This document shows, in pieces, positions 17,701-24,570 of a DNA stretch of 64,000 nucleotides. The notes below the pieces were generated by a model. It did no database searches. It was not told the origin of the DNA and was given only the letters and a program-made list of their open reading frames with translations. Positions within the stretch are counted from its first letter, which is position 1; each line of letters opens with the position of its first letter. Origin of the DNA: Prevotella sp. (lineage in GTDB: Bacteria; Bacteroidota; Bacteroidia; Bacteroidales; Bacteroidaceae); contig JAFUAY010000010.1 of assembly GCA_017460515.1 (NCBI GenBank), forward strand, positions 91,520 to 155,519, written 5' to 3'. The translations under genes and the position numbers were made by a program.

Positions 17701-20700
17701 CTTCATGCCGATTCTGTTGGTCACCAGGCAAGGTTTCTTCCTGCCACGGGCGATTACTACTTCAGGATTGGAACCGTTCCTGCTTCATACACCTATAAGA
17801 AAGTGTCTGTAACAGAAGTCAAGGAAATTACGGGTCTGTTTGCCGAAGCTGGACTTGATGAAGATGAAAATACTGTGTATGTGCGTTACAGCTACAACGA
17901 AAGCGCCGATATGGATGGTGATAACATCCTTCATGGCAAATGGGTAACGATGAATCTCGCAGGTAAGGACGTGCAGAGCAGCGGAACCATCGACACTTCA
18001 GATGGCACAGGTGTCACGCTCTACGCTGATGATACCGAATCGCCAACGAAGCCTGCTACAGTCGACGAGGACGACAAGAAGTGGCAGTGGAAGTTCCTGT
18101 CCTCTCCTTCTGACATCTCTTCACCTTATTATAGACCCACTGACCCATACGCAGTTCAGATCTTTAACCGTGAAGCAAATTATTCAAGCGATTTAAGTGT
18201 TGAGCCGAATCCGATGGGCATTGGCATCAAGGTTGGTGGTAAAGACCGCTTCGCCATACTTAATCACCCCGATGGCGGCTATGCGCTTGCTGTGACGGGA
18301 TTAGGAAGCTACACCTATTCGTTCCTCAATGGAGCCAGTATGACTACGCCAAGTTCTACAGGAGCTTCGATTGTAGAAGAGTGCTACCAAAGAACAGTCA
18401 GCAACAATACAGACTACGGAACCCTGAAAACAACACTTGCTGCGGGAGCTGATGGCATCTATTACATTAAAATAAACGGAACAGAGGCCTCAGATGTACC
18501 TCAATATAAGAAAGTCACTATATCTTCGAATGTTGCTACCGATGAGGATGTTACACAGGCTGTTTGGGAGAAGGCTTACATCAGCCCAGGAGCCAAGGTC
18601 GTCTTGAACGATGAGGTCGATCATACTTATGAGTACAGAGTCATTACCAACGATGATTCAGGTAATAAGCTTGCTATCAGTCAAACGCAGGACAAAGACG
18701 GTGCAGGACTTCATCATTTTGTTCCTTATCTGCCAGACAACAGTCAGACACCCTTGCTGAATACAGATGATTACATTTATTATGGCAGTGCCGCTGAAAG
18801 CACGGGATCCTATACAGTTGTAGATGCAACAAAATTGATTACGCTCTACGGACTCTATGACGACAAGGTGTATGTGCGTTATAAGGCCTATAACCCAGAC
18901 AATACAGCCTATCTGGTACCCAATAAGAAAGCCGTAGTTGACGGTAAGGCGACTAAAGCCCCTGGCTCAAACGATGTGGCAATTGATATCAGTGGTAAGT
19001 TGCCCTATAACATTTATTGGGAGAATGACAATATGATGAAGAGGGGCGATACTGATGCCATCATTTATGATACAGGTAAAGATCTTTCTGGTGATGCTCA
19101 TTATATCTGGCTGATAGAGGGAAATGATCCCTATGCGCTACAAATTAAGCACAAAGCTTCAGGAAACTATGTCAACGGAGAAAGTACGCTTAATGCGACA
19201 GCCAAGAACTTCATGCTGCTGAAAAAGGAGAATTATGATTATGGTATCCTACAGGAGACTGGCGGCACAAACAGGTTAACGGGCTATGGTAATAGTTTGA
19301 CTACCGGTGATCCCACGAAGTTTATCATGTTCGGACTCTCTACGCACAAGCTGATCTATCACTTGGTGATTAACTCAACCCTGACGCCCACATCGATTCC
19401 TTATCGTGAGGGTACTGAAAGTAGTCCTTCCGAATCACTTGTAACCAAAGACATTCCGGGTACTACCCAGCGTGACTTGATCTCAATGAGCTACGGTGTT
19501 CCTGGTGATAAATACCAATTAGGTTCAACCATCATGGGACGCACTTATAGCGTAAATGCAGGAGAGGTCAGTCTTGGAGACGAACTGGCAGTGCCAACTG
19601 AATTTGACAGGCCTAACTGTAACTTCTTCTACTATATTGATAATATACAAAAACATGGTGCCACTGATCCATACCAGAAGACTGTCGCTACTGAAGCAGC
19701 TATGGAAACGGATGCTAACGCTCTTACGTCTGTAGGCAACTACTACTATAAGATTACGGGTGGAAAAATCTACAGGAAAGTACATGTGACATCAACATCT
19801 CCTTCGGTGGTCTATGAAATCTCAGGAAGCACAGAGGCGGCCTACAATGCTGCTGCAACCTCCACTTCATTCCAGAGAACAGCTGCAAGTGTAGATGCGA
19901 TGAAGAGTGACGCGGCCTCGATAACGATTCTGGGCGATCATTACTATAAGATTAATGGTGGCACATCTTATTATAGATTTACAAAATATCCTGTTGCTGT
20001 CAATGGTTCGGCTGATACAACCATCGTTGTATGTACTGAGACAGACTGGAATCGTGCTGTAGCTTCAAAAGAGACTAGCGTCGCTGATGAGGCTGCAATG
20101 AATACTGCAGCAAACTCGCTGGCATCCGTAGGTGATCATTATTACGAGATAGGTGGTACATTGACCTTATATAAGAAAGTTCAGGTAACGACAGCTGCCG
20201 ACGGTGGAACTCCTGCTGTATACACCGTAGTTGATTGTGATGAAGATGACTGGAACAATGTATGGCAAGACGATGCCGAGATGAACAACCTGTATAAAGG
20301 CCTGAAAGCTACGAAACTGATGTCGGATGCAGGGCTGATTGGCGGCTTGGTGAATGTCAATGTTGCCTATGCGTTCGAAAAGGGTCTGGAAACCAATGCA
20401 GGCGAGGGATTTGTAACAAGCGTTGACGAAAACCTGTGGTACACCTTCGAGACACTAAGCGGAACGACGCCTTTCTTGGCACAATATACCAACGCATGGG
20501 GATTGCAGGCAAAGGAAGGACGCGACACCCGTTATACCAACGACTATCTCTGGTCGCCATTGGGTGATGTCTATGGCTTTAGAATGTATAACCGCTACAT
20601 GATTAAGAATAGCGGAGGTACGGCGAATGTGATGACAATGTCATCCATATCAGAGGGCCAGAACTTGCTGCTGCATTTGCCCGATGCAACCTATACTGTA

Positions 20701-22584
20701 GGTTATGAGGTGTTTGAACTGCTGCCATCGAACAACCTTGGCTATTTCCGCATACATCCAGTCATTAACAATACAGGCACGAGGTATTACGTCAGAAAGG
20801 ATCCTTCTGACAACTACGCTAAACTCAGTACGACTTCCTCGGAGTGGACTTTTAACCTGACGACTGAACTGTTGAATCCATATATTGAACGTGTAGGTTA
20901 TGTGGGTGGATTGACAGAAACGGCTTATACAGCAAATAAAACCGTATTGGATAAGGTGAAGAATGGTACTGCCAGCTATAAGGAAATGTTGGATGTACAG
21001 GGTGTTGTCTATGATGATGCAAACATCGTAAAATATGAACCTGGCTACTACCGTCTGCATTCGCAGCCAGGTGTATCGGGCATCAGTCCCGTGCGTTATG
21101 CCAGCGGTTATCTGCATGATATTGAAAAGGGTTCTGGTGTAGCGACGGCCATACCCATGCACTTCTATAGCAAAACGGGCGTTAGCACTACCTTTGAAAC
21201 TTTAGCAAATGGATTTACGTATTCTCATGCAACAAGAGGACCGATTCCTGTTCCTGCAACGGAGGCTGACCCGTCGACAATCTTCTATTTCGCTGGCAGT
21301 GCTGTTGAGGCTCCTGCTAATCCCACTTCGACGATGCAGACACAGGGACTCTACGTCGCAGTAAATTCAGGAGAGGGATTAGGCACCAATAGAGAGAAGC
21401 GGGCTGTAATGTCTGCTTCATCTGGTGATGCAATGACCTTGACTCTCATGGATATCGGTGGCGCTGTGCTGCTGATACACGATGGCGACGTTCCTGCTAA
21501 CAGAAGGTATCTCAACTATGATCAGAGTAATTTCTTCCAAAGAACAGCAACAGACAATTCTGACTATGACACGAAGAAGGTTGCTCTTACATCAGTGGGT
21601 GTTTATTACTTCAAGATAGGCAGCAGCACTTATAAGAAGGTTACTGTAACGGCACTTGATCCTTATGCATACGCTGAAACTGATGCCAATTCGACATCCT
21701 GGGAAAGAGCGGCTGATATCTATGACTTGAAATACTATCATGACTCCCCAACAGACGATGCGAAGTGGTGTATGGAGCCTGCAAACAATCAAGGCTTACT
21801 GTTAGAAACACACAGTGGTGGTGACGGCCACTTCTACACTACTTTCTATGCACCCTATGATTTAAAATTGCCTGATGACGGCGATAGCAAGCACTATTAC
21901 GCCTATATTTGTAAAGAATGGAATTCGCAATTGCTTTGTCCTGAAAAGACAGGAAACGGAGGAAAGGATATCCCTGCCAATACGCCTGTCATTATTCGTA
22001 CAGATGACACGAGTGAAAAGGTGAAACTGTCTTTCCCGGAATCTTCTTTAAGTTCCGTTGCAGGAAACATCTTTACTGGTTCCTATCTGGAACAGTTACT
22101 GGCAACTCCCATAACGGCCTCCAACAAAGTCTATACCTTAGGCCTTCCCATCACCGGCTATGGAATGATTACTGAAGCAGGAGAGAATAATGGTAATATC
22201 ACAAACTATATTGACAGATCACAGGCCTACACAGGAATTGGCTTCTATGTCAATGCAACACAAAATAAAGAGCTGAGTGAGGAGACTGGTCAATGGACAC
22301 CCAACAACCGCTATGTGATCCACAACAAGATTTACTATCGTGAAGTGGCTGCTGCCCGAAGAATGGATGGCGATATGCCCGACTTCGTGCCCGTCATCTT
22401 TGAGGATGAAGAGGAGGAAGGCGAAGAGCCCAATGGCAACGTGACGGCAACAGACGACAACTGTGTCTACGACCTGCAAGGACGCTGCGTAGTATCAGGA
22501 AAGACTGTTACCAACGGTACTTGGCGCCAAGGCCTTTCTCGCGGTATCTATCTGCTGAACGGAAAGAAGTACGTAGTACGTTGA
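11752..22584 (+). CDS. Giant repetitive secreted protein (3610 residues) with C-terminal sorting tail
   Basis: I do not recognise a named family. A signal peptide (HIIILMALLLMAGGATEAWA) is followed by about eight long modules. Each has a 'YHI/YHL...' opening, an SPL...F.YY segment, a DIYVTY/VYVRY strand, and a W...DPY-x-hydrophobic strand. The DPY motifs fall near residues 296, 615, 967, 1325, 1783, 2131 and 2459, 320-460 apart. A second, shorter repeat (pattern RTA....M......L...G.YYFKIG...YKKVTVT) occurs about eight times, three of them in tandem near 2640-2830. Acidic loops such as NGDGDTSDSG, GDGNFDINDADD and DDDDDGKIDNNN suggest calcium binding. The C-terminus (VYDLQGRCVVSG ... SRGIYLLNGKKYVVR) looks like a T9SS sorting signal. 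Overlap with a fimbrillin-like gene suggests a giant pilus-tip or surface adhesin; this is inference. Confidence 0.8.
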   Translation: MVRRRHIIILMALLLMAGGATEAWAFKVTYHILTLPLDHEKGTANTKLSYDGWRMEAVRVVFSDASTVELPAHFKSPLAKNFTFYPESVIKKDGTAHDIYQNNSKFKYFLYKAPLAPYVKVTVSEHAITNEVISNESAWSAAASSNKKTATSYANMESQVGSLADGDYYFSFQDVCLAEGDGGAEIPSNDYHIYVTYEYDADNTIAKLDGSESYNITLGDGFLAFNRGRNNRPAVIPKQYVSAEQLASDEFVYVDVSKVKNSSITAYWEDKSGKNKNRREDVESQFHFKYLYEGEDPYNITIRSAYNNEDTYYIEQDTYDADYVRKYYKGAVLFGNSVGAKIYFASDDDVKYTTVYNSVEAEADATLVSSESKPGYYRSYGTVYNSFALLSSKALDGSKDGYVFMGTRIFNANGSYKDPGTGKYYYLRSDHNDPYYQAMTPATAVTSHSTDKQMYAITTVNFKVPTPFYNPSGTDEEKAAHTLTASIDMSEYTFSTADISDADIPVSLKRKYCNINGYYKDAARTQAITKYSDLGEGRDIYLGYEVLPSIPFRTITPAASYSSATWNAATWYELTDAESSQVDGKKLKYDGSTNFKNNGADGDYVKASEFAFIGDPYELRVISRSQTSGASPSYVGVASNTPSSGTAFTASSTAYSGNVWEVSDDATAGSFLLRKYKGEGYWNWTTDHLSQDISYSTASHTYNVPNSNAHTITFNITNLTYADGNYIKVTAGGTNADQVTATSPVLSTGTQTVSSDGKATVTVSIKARGASNKTFTITITEYNSSDAVVGTASVITINQNVSTAYAGNAVEYSTSSSTRIKVMELPTRTFTYKIVDLAGNVAATASVSQSIFTPLSLATIPSIIVSPFLVGETLTFYSSFNNGSGPGTGTSRTHLTSTITETSNSNHDIYVKYTTSHLREKPIQLSEDQTFFVKLNGQYLYYDAGVIKSSATSTDADAYKWLLRARDPYAMLIDNLAARTANSVSGREDVTVYDDDGTDSSVKRDMGAWVQVDDGTWGNDKSLEFTTTRADASRFIAKSSGAMGSSIYEVMAADGSVDASTTYYNIGRSAVDVVKIYSNATYAHGAEVLKFELEANAKIVYHLIDKSKNDLIQVDSRSPDLSFPNEYKSPLVATYHYWKASAFVDADPDGGVDFSFTGSPSELTSVGELTDAKYNSPVTIDASAYSAAAEGFRKTATTEENMITQVKLLSTGTYYFLIGSDTYKSVTVTDGHKSNADIYVTYDTDERFGFGTKNPYMLKFLNGKNYKLEDGNDKLTTSKMQAMYPYCNGDGHLNIYGSESNEEQMNGGSSTRPRWVWFMESENHDPYHVKIHSRSTISFNGASNSTYLQTYAVHFNQETDAPNKQRIVTGGNLSGISQIAATEYMILGTTGHYRLLTTNPIAADTNGDGDTSDSGENERRYVTSFEQYWKTYNMLKQHVLGYTKSADEFSKDPATFVMPSELWATLKGKLGSGDGNFDINDADDLNYIDGCSWHSYEVAANALRWNGYDDKGKANTKKVEILEHWFQTFDMGDGTFDIESADIPPVLVLLDRHGWEIMRKQLPIGPDPEKTAALKAYDSPMVKEYQFYNNATKAGSCHKYYLRLQDGKLRDEIKVDGVPFTSTSLGTLPPMKADQFGTYPDIYVTYTVKDEYEKSYTYNYNESTGEETFTASKFLIVMNARYARNQVGDTEGFLSKPVFQGSYPTGGNVYDMILNPNQNEVGNVTVDDDDDGKIDNNNLWYVQPNLAIDDEMGIPWASTTGNENEPLTREETKKKYKDKTGFDPYNLQFKNVDTEQFLTMRLSSTELSNGGWEGTLSSNTMTLEDATTSGYVTPEGHDHTTLQITKQTFMAVSDANGNMQLMPRFDHTKRIQMNSKSEAPNYYTILAAPVNHSKAVVTNNASMGPQTTFFVRPQVFEYHIINNDGNEALRYKTAGEYTPSIPDKVKSPLATDFKYYYGNTTNSITTATADDWNSTAELYKRTALHADSVGHQARFLPATGDYYFRIGTVPASYTYKKVSVTEVKEITGLFAEAGLDEDENTVYVRYSYNESADMDGDNILHGKWVTMNLAGKDVQSSGTIDTSDGTGVTLYADDTESPTKPATVDEDDKKWQWKFLSSPSDISSPYYRPTDPYAVQIFNREANYSSDLSVEPNPMGIGIKVGGKDRFAILNHPDGGYALAVTGLGSYTYSFLNGASMTTPSSTGASIVEECYQRTVSNNTDYGTLKTTLAAGADGIYYIKINGTEASDVPQYKKVTISSNVATDEDVTQAVWEKAYISPGAKVVLNDEVDHTYEYRVITNDDSGNKLAISQTQDKDGAGLHHFVPYLPDNSQTPLLNTDDYIYYGSAAESTGSYTVVDATKLITLYGLYDDKVYVRYKAYNPDNTAYLVPNKKAVVDGKATKAPGSNDVAIDISGKLPYNIYWENDNMMKRGDTDAIIYDTGKDLSGDAHYIWLIEGNDPYALQIKHKASGNYVNGESTLNATAKNFMLLKKENYDYGILQETGGTNRLTGYGNSLTTGDPTKFIMFGLSTHKLIYHLVINSTLTPTSIPYREGTESSPSESLVTKDIPGTTQRDLISMSYGVPGDKYQLGSTIMGRTYSVNAGEVSLGDELAVPTEFDRPNCNFFYYIDNIQKHGATDPYQKTVATEAAMETDANALTSVGNYYYKITGGKIYRKVHVTSTSPSVVYEISGSTEAAYNAAATSTSFQRTAASVDAMKSDAASITILGDHYYKINGGTSYYRFTKYPVAVNGSADTTIVVCTETDWNRAVASKETSVADEAAMNTAANSLASVGDHYYEIGGTLTLYKKVQVTTAADGGTPAVYTVVDCDEDDWNNVWQDDAEMNNLYKGLKATKLMSDAGLIGGLVNVNVAYAFEKGLETNAGEGFVTSVDENLWYTFETLSGTTPFLAQYTNAWGLQAKEGRDTRYTNDYLWSPLGDVYGFRMYNRYMIKNSGGTANVMTMSSISEGQNLLLHLPDATYTVGYEVFELLPSNNLGYFRIHPVINNTGTRYYVRKDPSDNYAKLSTTSSEWTFNLTTELLNPYIERVGYVGGLTETAYTANKTVLDKVKNGTASYKEMLDVQGVVYDDANIVKYEPGYYRLHSQPGVSGISPVRYASGYLHDIEKGSGVATAIPMHFYSKTGVSTTFETLANGFTYSHATRGPIPVPATEADPSTIFYFAGSAVEAPANPTSTMQTQGLYVAVNSGEGLGTNREKRAVMSASSGDAMTLTLMDIGGAVLLIHDGDVPANRRYLNYDQSNFFQRTATDNSDYDTKKVALTSVGVYYFKIGSSTYKKVTVTALDPYAYAETDANSTSWERAADIYDLKYYHDSPTDDAKWCMEPANNQGLLLETHSGGDGHFYTTFYAPYDLKLPDDGDSKHYYAYICKEWNSQLLCPEKTGNGGKDIPANTPVIIRTDDTSEKVKLSFPESSLSSVAGNIFTGSYLEQLLATPITASNKVYTLGLPITGYGMITEAGENNGNITNYIDRSQAYTGIGFYVNATQNKELSEETGQWTPNNRYVIHNKIYYREVAAARRMDGDMPDFVPVIFEDEEEEGEEPNGNVTATDDNCVYDLQGRCVVSGKTVTNGTWRQGLSRGIYLLNGKKYVVR

Positions 22585-22604
22585 GAGTAGAGAGAGAGAG
22601 TTAA

Positions 22605-23513
22605 CTATTTCATATACCGGTAGTCACGCGGCGACAGTCCAAGATGCTTGCGGCTATAACTACCGAAATGGCTCATATTGGCGAAGCCCAACTTGGCCGA
22701 TACCTCCTTGATGCTCAGGTTGGAGTGGCGCAAGTAGAAACGGATATCCTCCAGGGTGTACTCGATAATCCAGTCGGAGGCTGTCTTGTTGCTGTACTTC
22801 AAGCAGAGCATGGTGAGATATTTCGGAGTAATAGCCAGTTTGCCAGCATATGTATGGATGGGCTGACGCTTCACCTCATTGTTTGACACCATTTTCAGGA
22901 ACTTGTTGAACAGGAGGCGACCCTGTGAGAGATTGCTGGGTGTGTCCCTGACCGTTTCCAGCTTACTCAGATAATGGCATAACTCAAGCAGCAGCGCACG
23001 TACAATAGCCTTGATAATCTCGTCGGTGGTGTTCTTGATATTCTGAATCTTAGAACGAATCAATCCATAATAGAAGCCAAACTCCTCACGACATATCGAC
23101 GACATGCTGAACACGTTCAGATGGTTGATATAGATGGCATTATGCCAGATATTGATCTTATCATGGAGAAGTCCCTGGATGATATTGTCGGAAAGACAAA
23201 GCATCTTACACTCAAAGTCGGCTGAATGCTGAATATTCTCAATACGGTCGTTTGGTGTGCAGAAGAAAACATCGTTGGTGTTTATCGTGATTTGCTTCTC
23301 GCCTACCTGCATGGTTAAACTGCCAGCAACACAGATGCCGACAAGATTAGTCATATGTTTCAATGGAAATAACTGGCTAAGGTCTTTGACATGATCAAAA
23401 ATCGATACATCGCCATCAGAGTAATTGACTATCGATGGTGAGTACATGGCGCCCGAAGGCTGATCGGCTGGTTGCATTTTTTTCATAAATACTGCTTTAG
23501 TCATGAATTGCAA
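22605..23513 (-). CDS. AraC-family transcriptional regulator
   Basis: A 302-residue DNA-binding regulator. The C-terminal third has the double helix-turn-helix of AraC/XylS proteins: YLTMLCLKYSNKTASDWIIEYTLEDIRFYLRHSNLSIKEVSAKLGFANMSHFGSYSR is the segment, ending in KHLGLSPRDYR. The N-terminal 170 residues form a cupin-like sensor region (LVGICVAGSLTMQVGEKQITINTNDVFFCTPNDR is within it), as in regulators that read a small ligand. Several Met codons lie at the start (MQFMTKAVFMKKM), so the exact start is uncertain. The gene converges on the giant-protein gene (20 bp between stops) and diverges from the lipoprotein gene at 23733. The shared 219-bp region has an inverted repeat near its start and a 16-bp palindrome near the other promoter. 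Confidence 0.92.
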   Translation of the reverse strand: MQFMTKAVFMKKMQPADQPSGAMYSPSIVNYSDGDVSIFDHVKDLSQLFPLKHMTNLVGICVAGSLTMQVGEKQITINTNDVFFCTPNDRIENIQHSADFECKMLCLSDNIIQGLLHDKINIWHNAIYINHLNVFSMSSICREEFGFYYGLIRSKIQNIKNTTDEIIKAIVRALLLELCHYLSKLETVRDTPSNLSQGRLLFNKFLKMVSNNEVKRQPIHTYAGKLAITPKYLTMLCLKYSNKTASDWIIEYTLEDIRFYLRHSNLSIKEVSAKLGFANMSHFGSYSRKHLGLSPRDYRYMK

Positions 23514-23519
23514 AATAGA

Positions 23520-23570
23520 TTATGCAAATATCAGAATTATTTTTTATAATCAGCGTGCAAATTTGCATAA
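23520..23570. promoter_or_regulatory. Inverted repeat upstream of the AraC gene (candidate operator)
   Basis: TTATGCAAAT (23520-23529) and ATTTGCATAA (23561-23570) are perfect 10-bp inverted copies 31 nt apart. The right copy also forms a self-palindrome, TGCAAATTTGCA (23556-23567). Three related half-sites immediately before the regulator's start suggest autoregulation. Confidence 0.5.
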
Positions 23571-23645
23571 TTTTCATTCAAAATCACAAATCTTCTTTTG
23601 TAAGATAGTTTTTGTACGTTTTTGAACATGCCAATAAATAGTCAT

Positions 23646-23712
23646 ATAGGGAATTCCCTATGTAGTTTTCGGGAAAACACCTTTGCCGTTTCACAGTTAT
23701 TGACTACATTTG
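23646..23712 (+). promoter_or_regulatory. Promoter of the glycine-zipper lipoprotein with upstream 16-bp palindrome
   Basis: TACATTTG (23705-23712) fits the -7 consensus and TTG (23683-23685) lies 19 nt upstream. A perfect palindrome, ATAGGGAATTCCCTAT (23646-23661), ends 21 bp before the -33 element and is a plausible regulator site. Confidence 0.65.
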
Positions 23713-23732
23713 CACTGTAAAACTTCACAAGG

Positions 23733-24515
23733 ATGCGTATGAAGAAGATGAAACTCATATCAGTAGTATTGGCAGGCGGTCTGTTGCTGACCACCAGTTG
23801 CAGCAGTTATACCGCTTCGGGAGCGATGGTCGGCGGTGAGTTCGGTCACGTGATTGGTTCTGCTATTGGCGGTATCTCAGGCGGATGGCGCGGTCATCAT
23901 GTAGGTTCGCTGATAGGCACGGTGGGCGGTGTGGTTGCTGGTGCTGCCATTGGTGCTGCCGTAGAGTCGGCTCAGAACCGTCAACAAGGCTATGATCCCC
24001 GCAATGCCGGCTATCAACCAGACGAATCAGGCTATGATCCGTCGATGCAAGGCGATGACCGCATTGTGTTTGATGAACATGCCACGAACGATATGGCTAC
24101 GGATGTGCCTCCTACCGACGAGAAGTCTATCAGCCTGTCACAGCTCACCTATAAGGCTCCCATCCAGTTGCGCAAGGCAACGATTACCGATGCCGACAAG
24201 AATGGTGTGCTGACTCGCGGCGAAGAGTGTACGGTGATGTTTGAGGTGATGAACAACACGTCGCATACCATCTATGATATCTATCCGTTGGTAGAGGACG
24301 TGACGGGAAACAAGCACGTGAGGGTATCGCCCAATCTGCGCATAGAGAGCATCCCACCCTATCAGGGCATTCGCTATACTGCCACCATCATTGCCGACAA
24401 GCGTCTGAAGGATGGCGAGATTATCGTCAGAGTGGGTGTGGCACAAGGTCAGAAAATCATTGACTCCCAGACCAGACAAATCAAGGTTCCGACGAGGAAG
24501 AAAGTGGAAGGTTGA
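23733..24515 (+). CDS. Glycine-zipper lipoprotein of unknown role
   Basis: A 260-residue predicted lipoprotein (LLLTTSC, then SSYTASGAMVGG). Residues about 30-75 are a glycine-zipper region (GHVIGSAIGGISGGW, GSLIGTVGGVVAGAAIGAA), as in membrane-inserting envelope lipoproteins. A Gln/Asp/Tyr-rich linker with DPRNAGYQ / DESGYDPSM-like repeats follows. The last 120 residues look like a beta-sandwich (KATITDADKNGVLTRGEECTVMFEVMNNT, then RYTATIIADKRL), similar to domains that pack on the outer membrane or peptidoglycan. No enzymatic motif is visible. The ATG at 23739 is an alternative start. The stop codon lies within a heptamer array (24510-24565), so the last residues may be array-derived. Confidence 0.75.
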   Translation: MRMKKMKLISVVLAGGLLLTTSCSSYTASGAMVGGEFGHVIGSAIGGISGGWRGHHVGSLIGTVGGVVAGAAIGAAVESAQNRQQGYDPRNAGYQPDESGYDPSMQGDDRIVFDEHATNDMATDVPPTDEKSISLSQLTYKAPIQLRKATITDADKNGVLTRGEECTVMFEVMNNTSHTIYDIYPLVEDVTGNKHVRVSPNLRIESIPPYQGIRYTATIIADKRLKDGEIIVRVGVAQGQKIIDSQTRQIKVPTRKKVEG

Positions 24516-24565
24516 GAGATTAGCGTTGAGGGTTGAGAGATTAGAGCGGAGGATTGAGAGACTTT
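24510..24565. repeat. Heptamer array, eight units, at the end of the lipoprotein gene
   Basis: Contiguous 7-mers: GGTTGAG, AGATTAG, CGTTGAG, GGTTGAG, AGATTAG, AGCGGAG, GATTGAG, AGACTTT. Units repeat every third position, giving a 21-bp superperiod. The array includes the TGA stop of the lipoprotein gene and ends 6 bp before the stop of the convergent TolC-type gene. The units resemble the heptamer arms of the palindromic element. Confidence 0.75.
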
Positions 24566-24570
24566 AGGCG

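Noticed and set aside
22585-22604. GAGAGAG-rich tract between the giant gene and the AraC gene as another heptamer array
   Set aside because: Only about 20 bp long and mostly dinucleotide GA; too short to support a 7-bp period.
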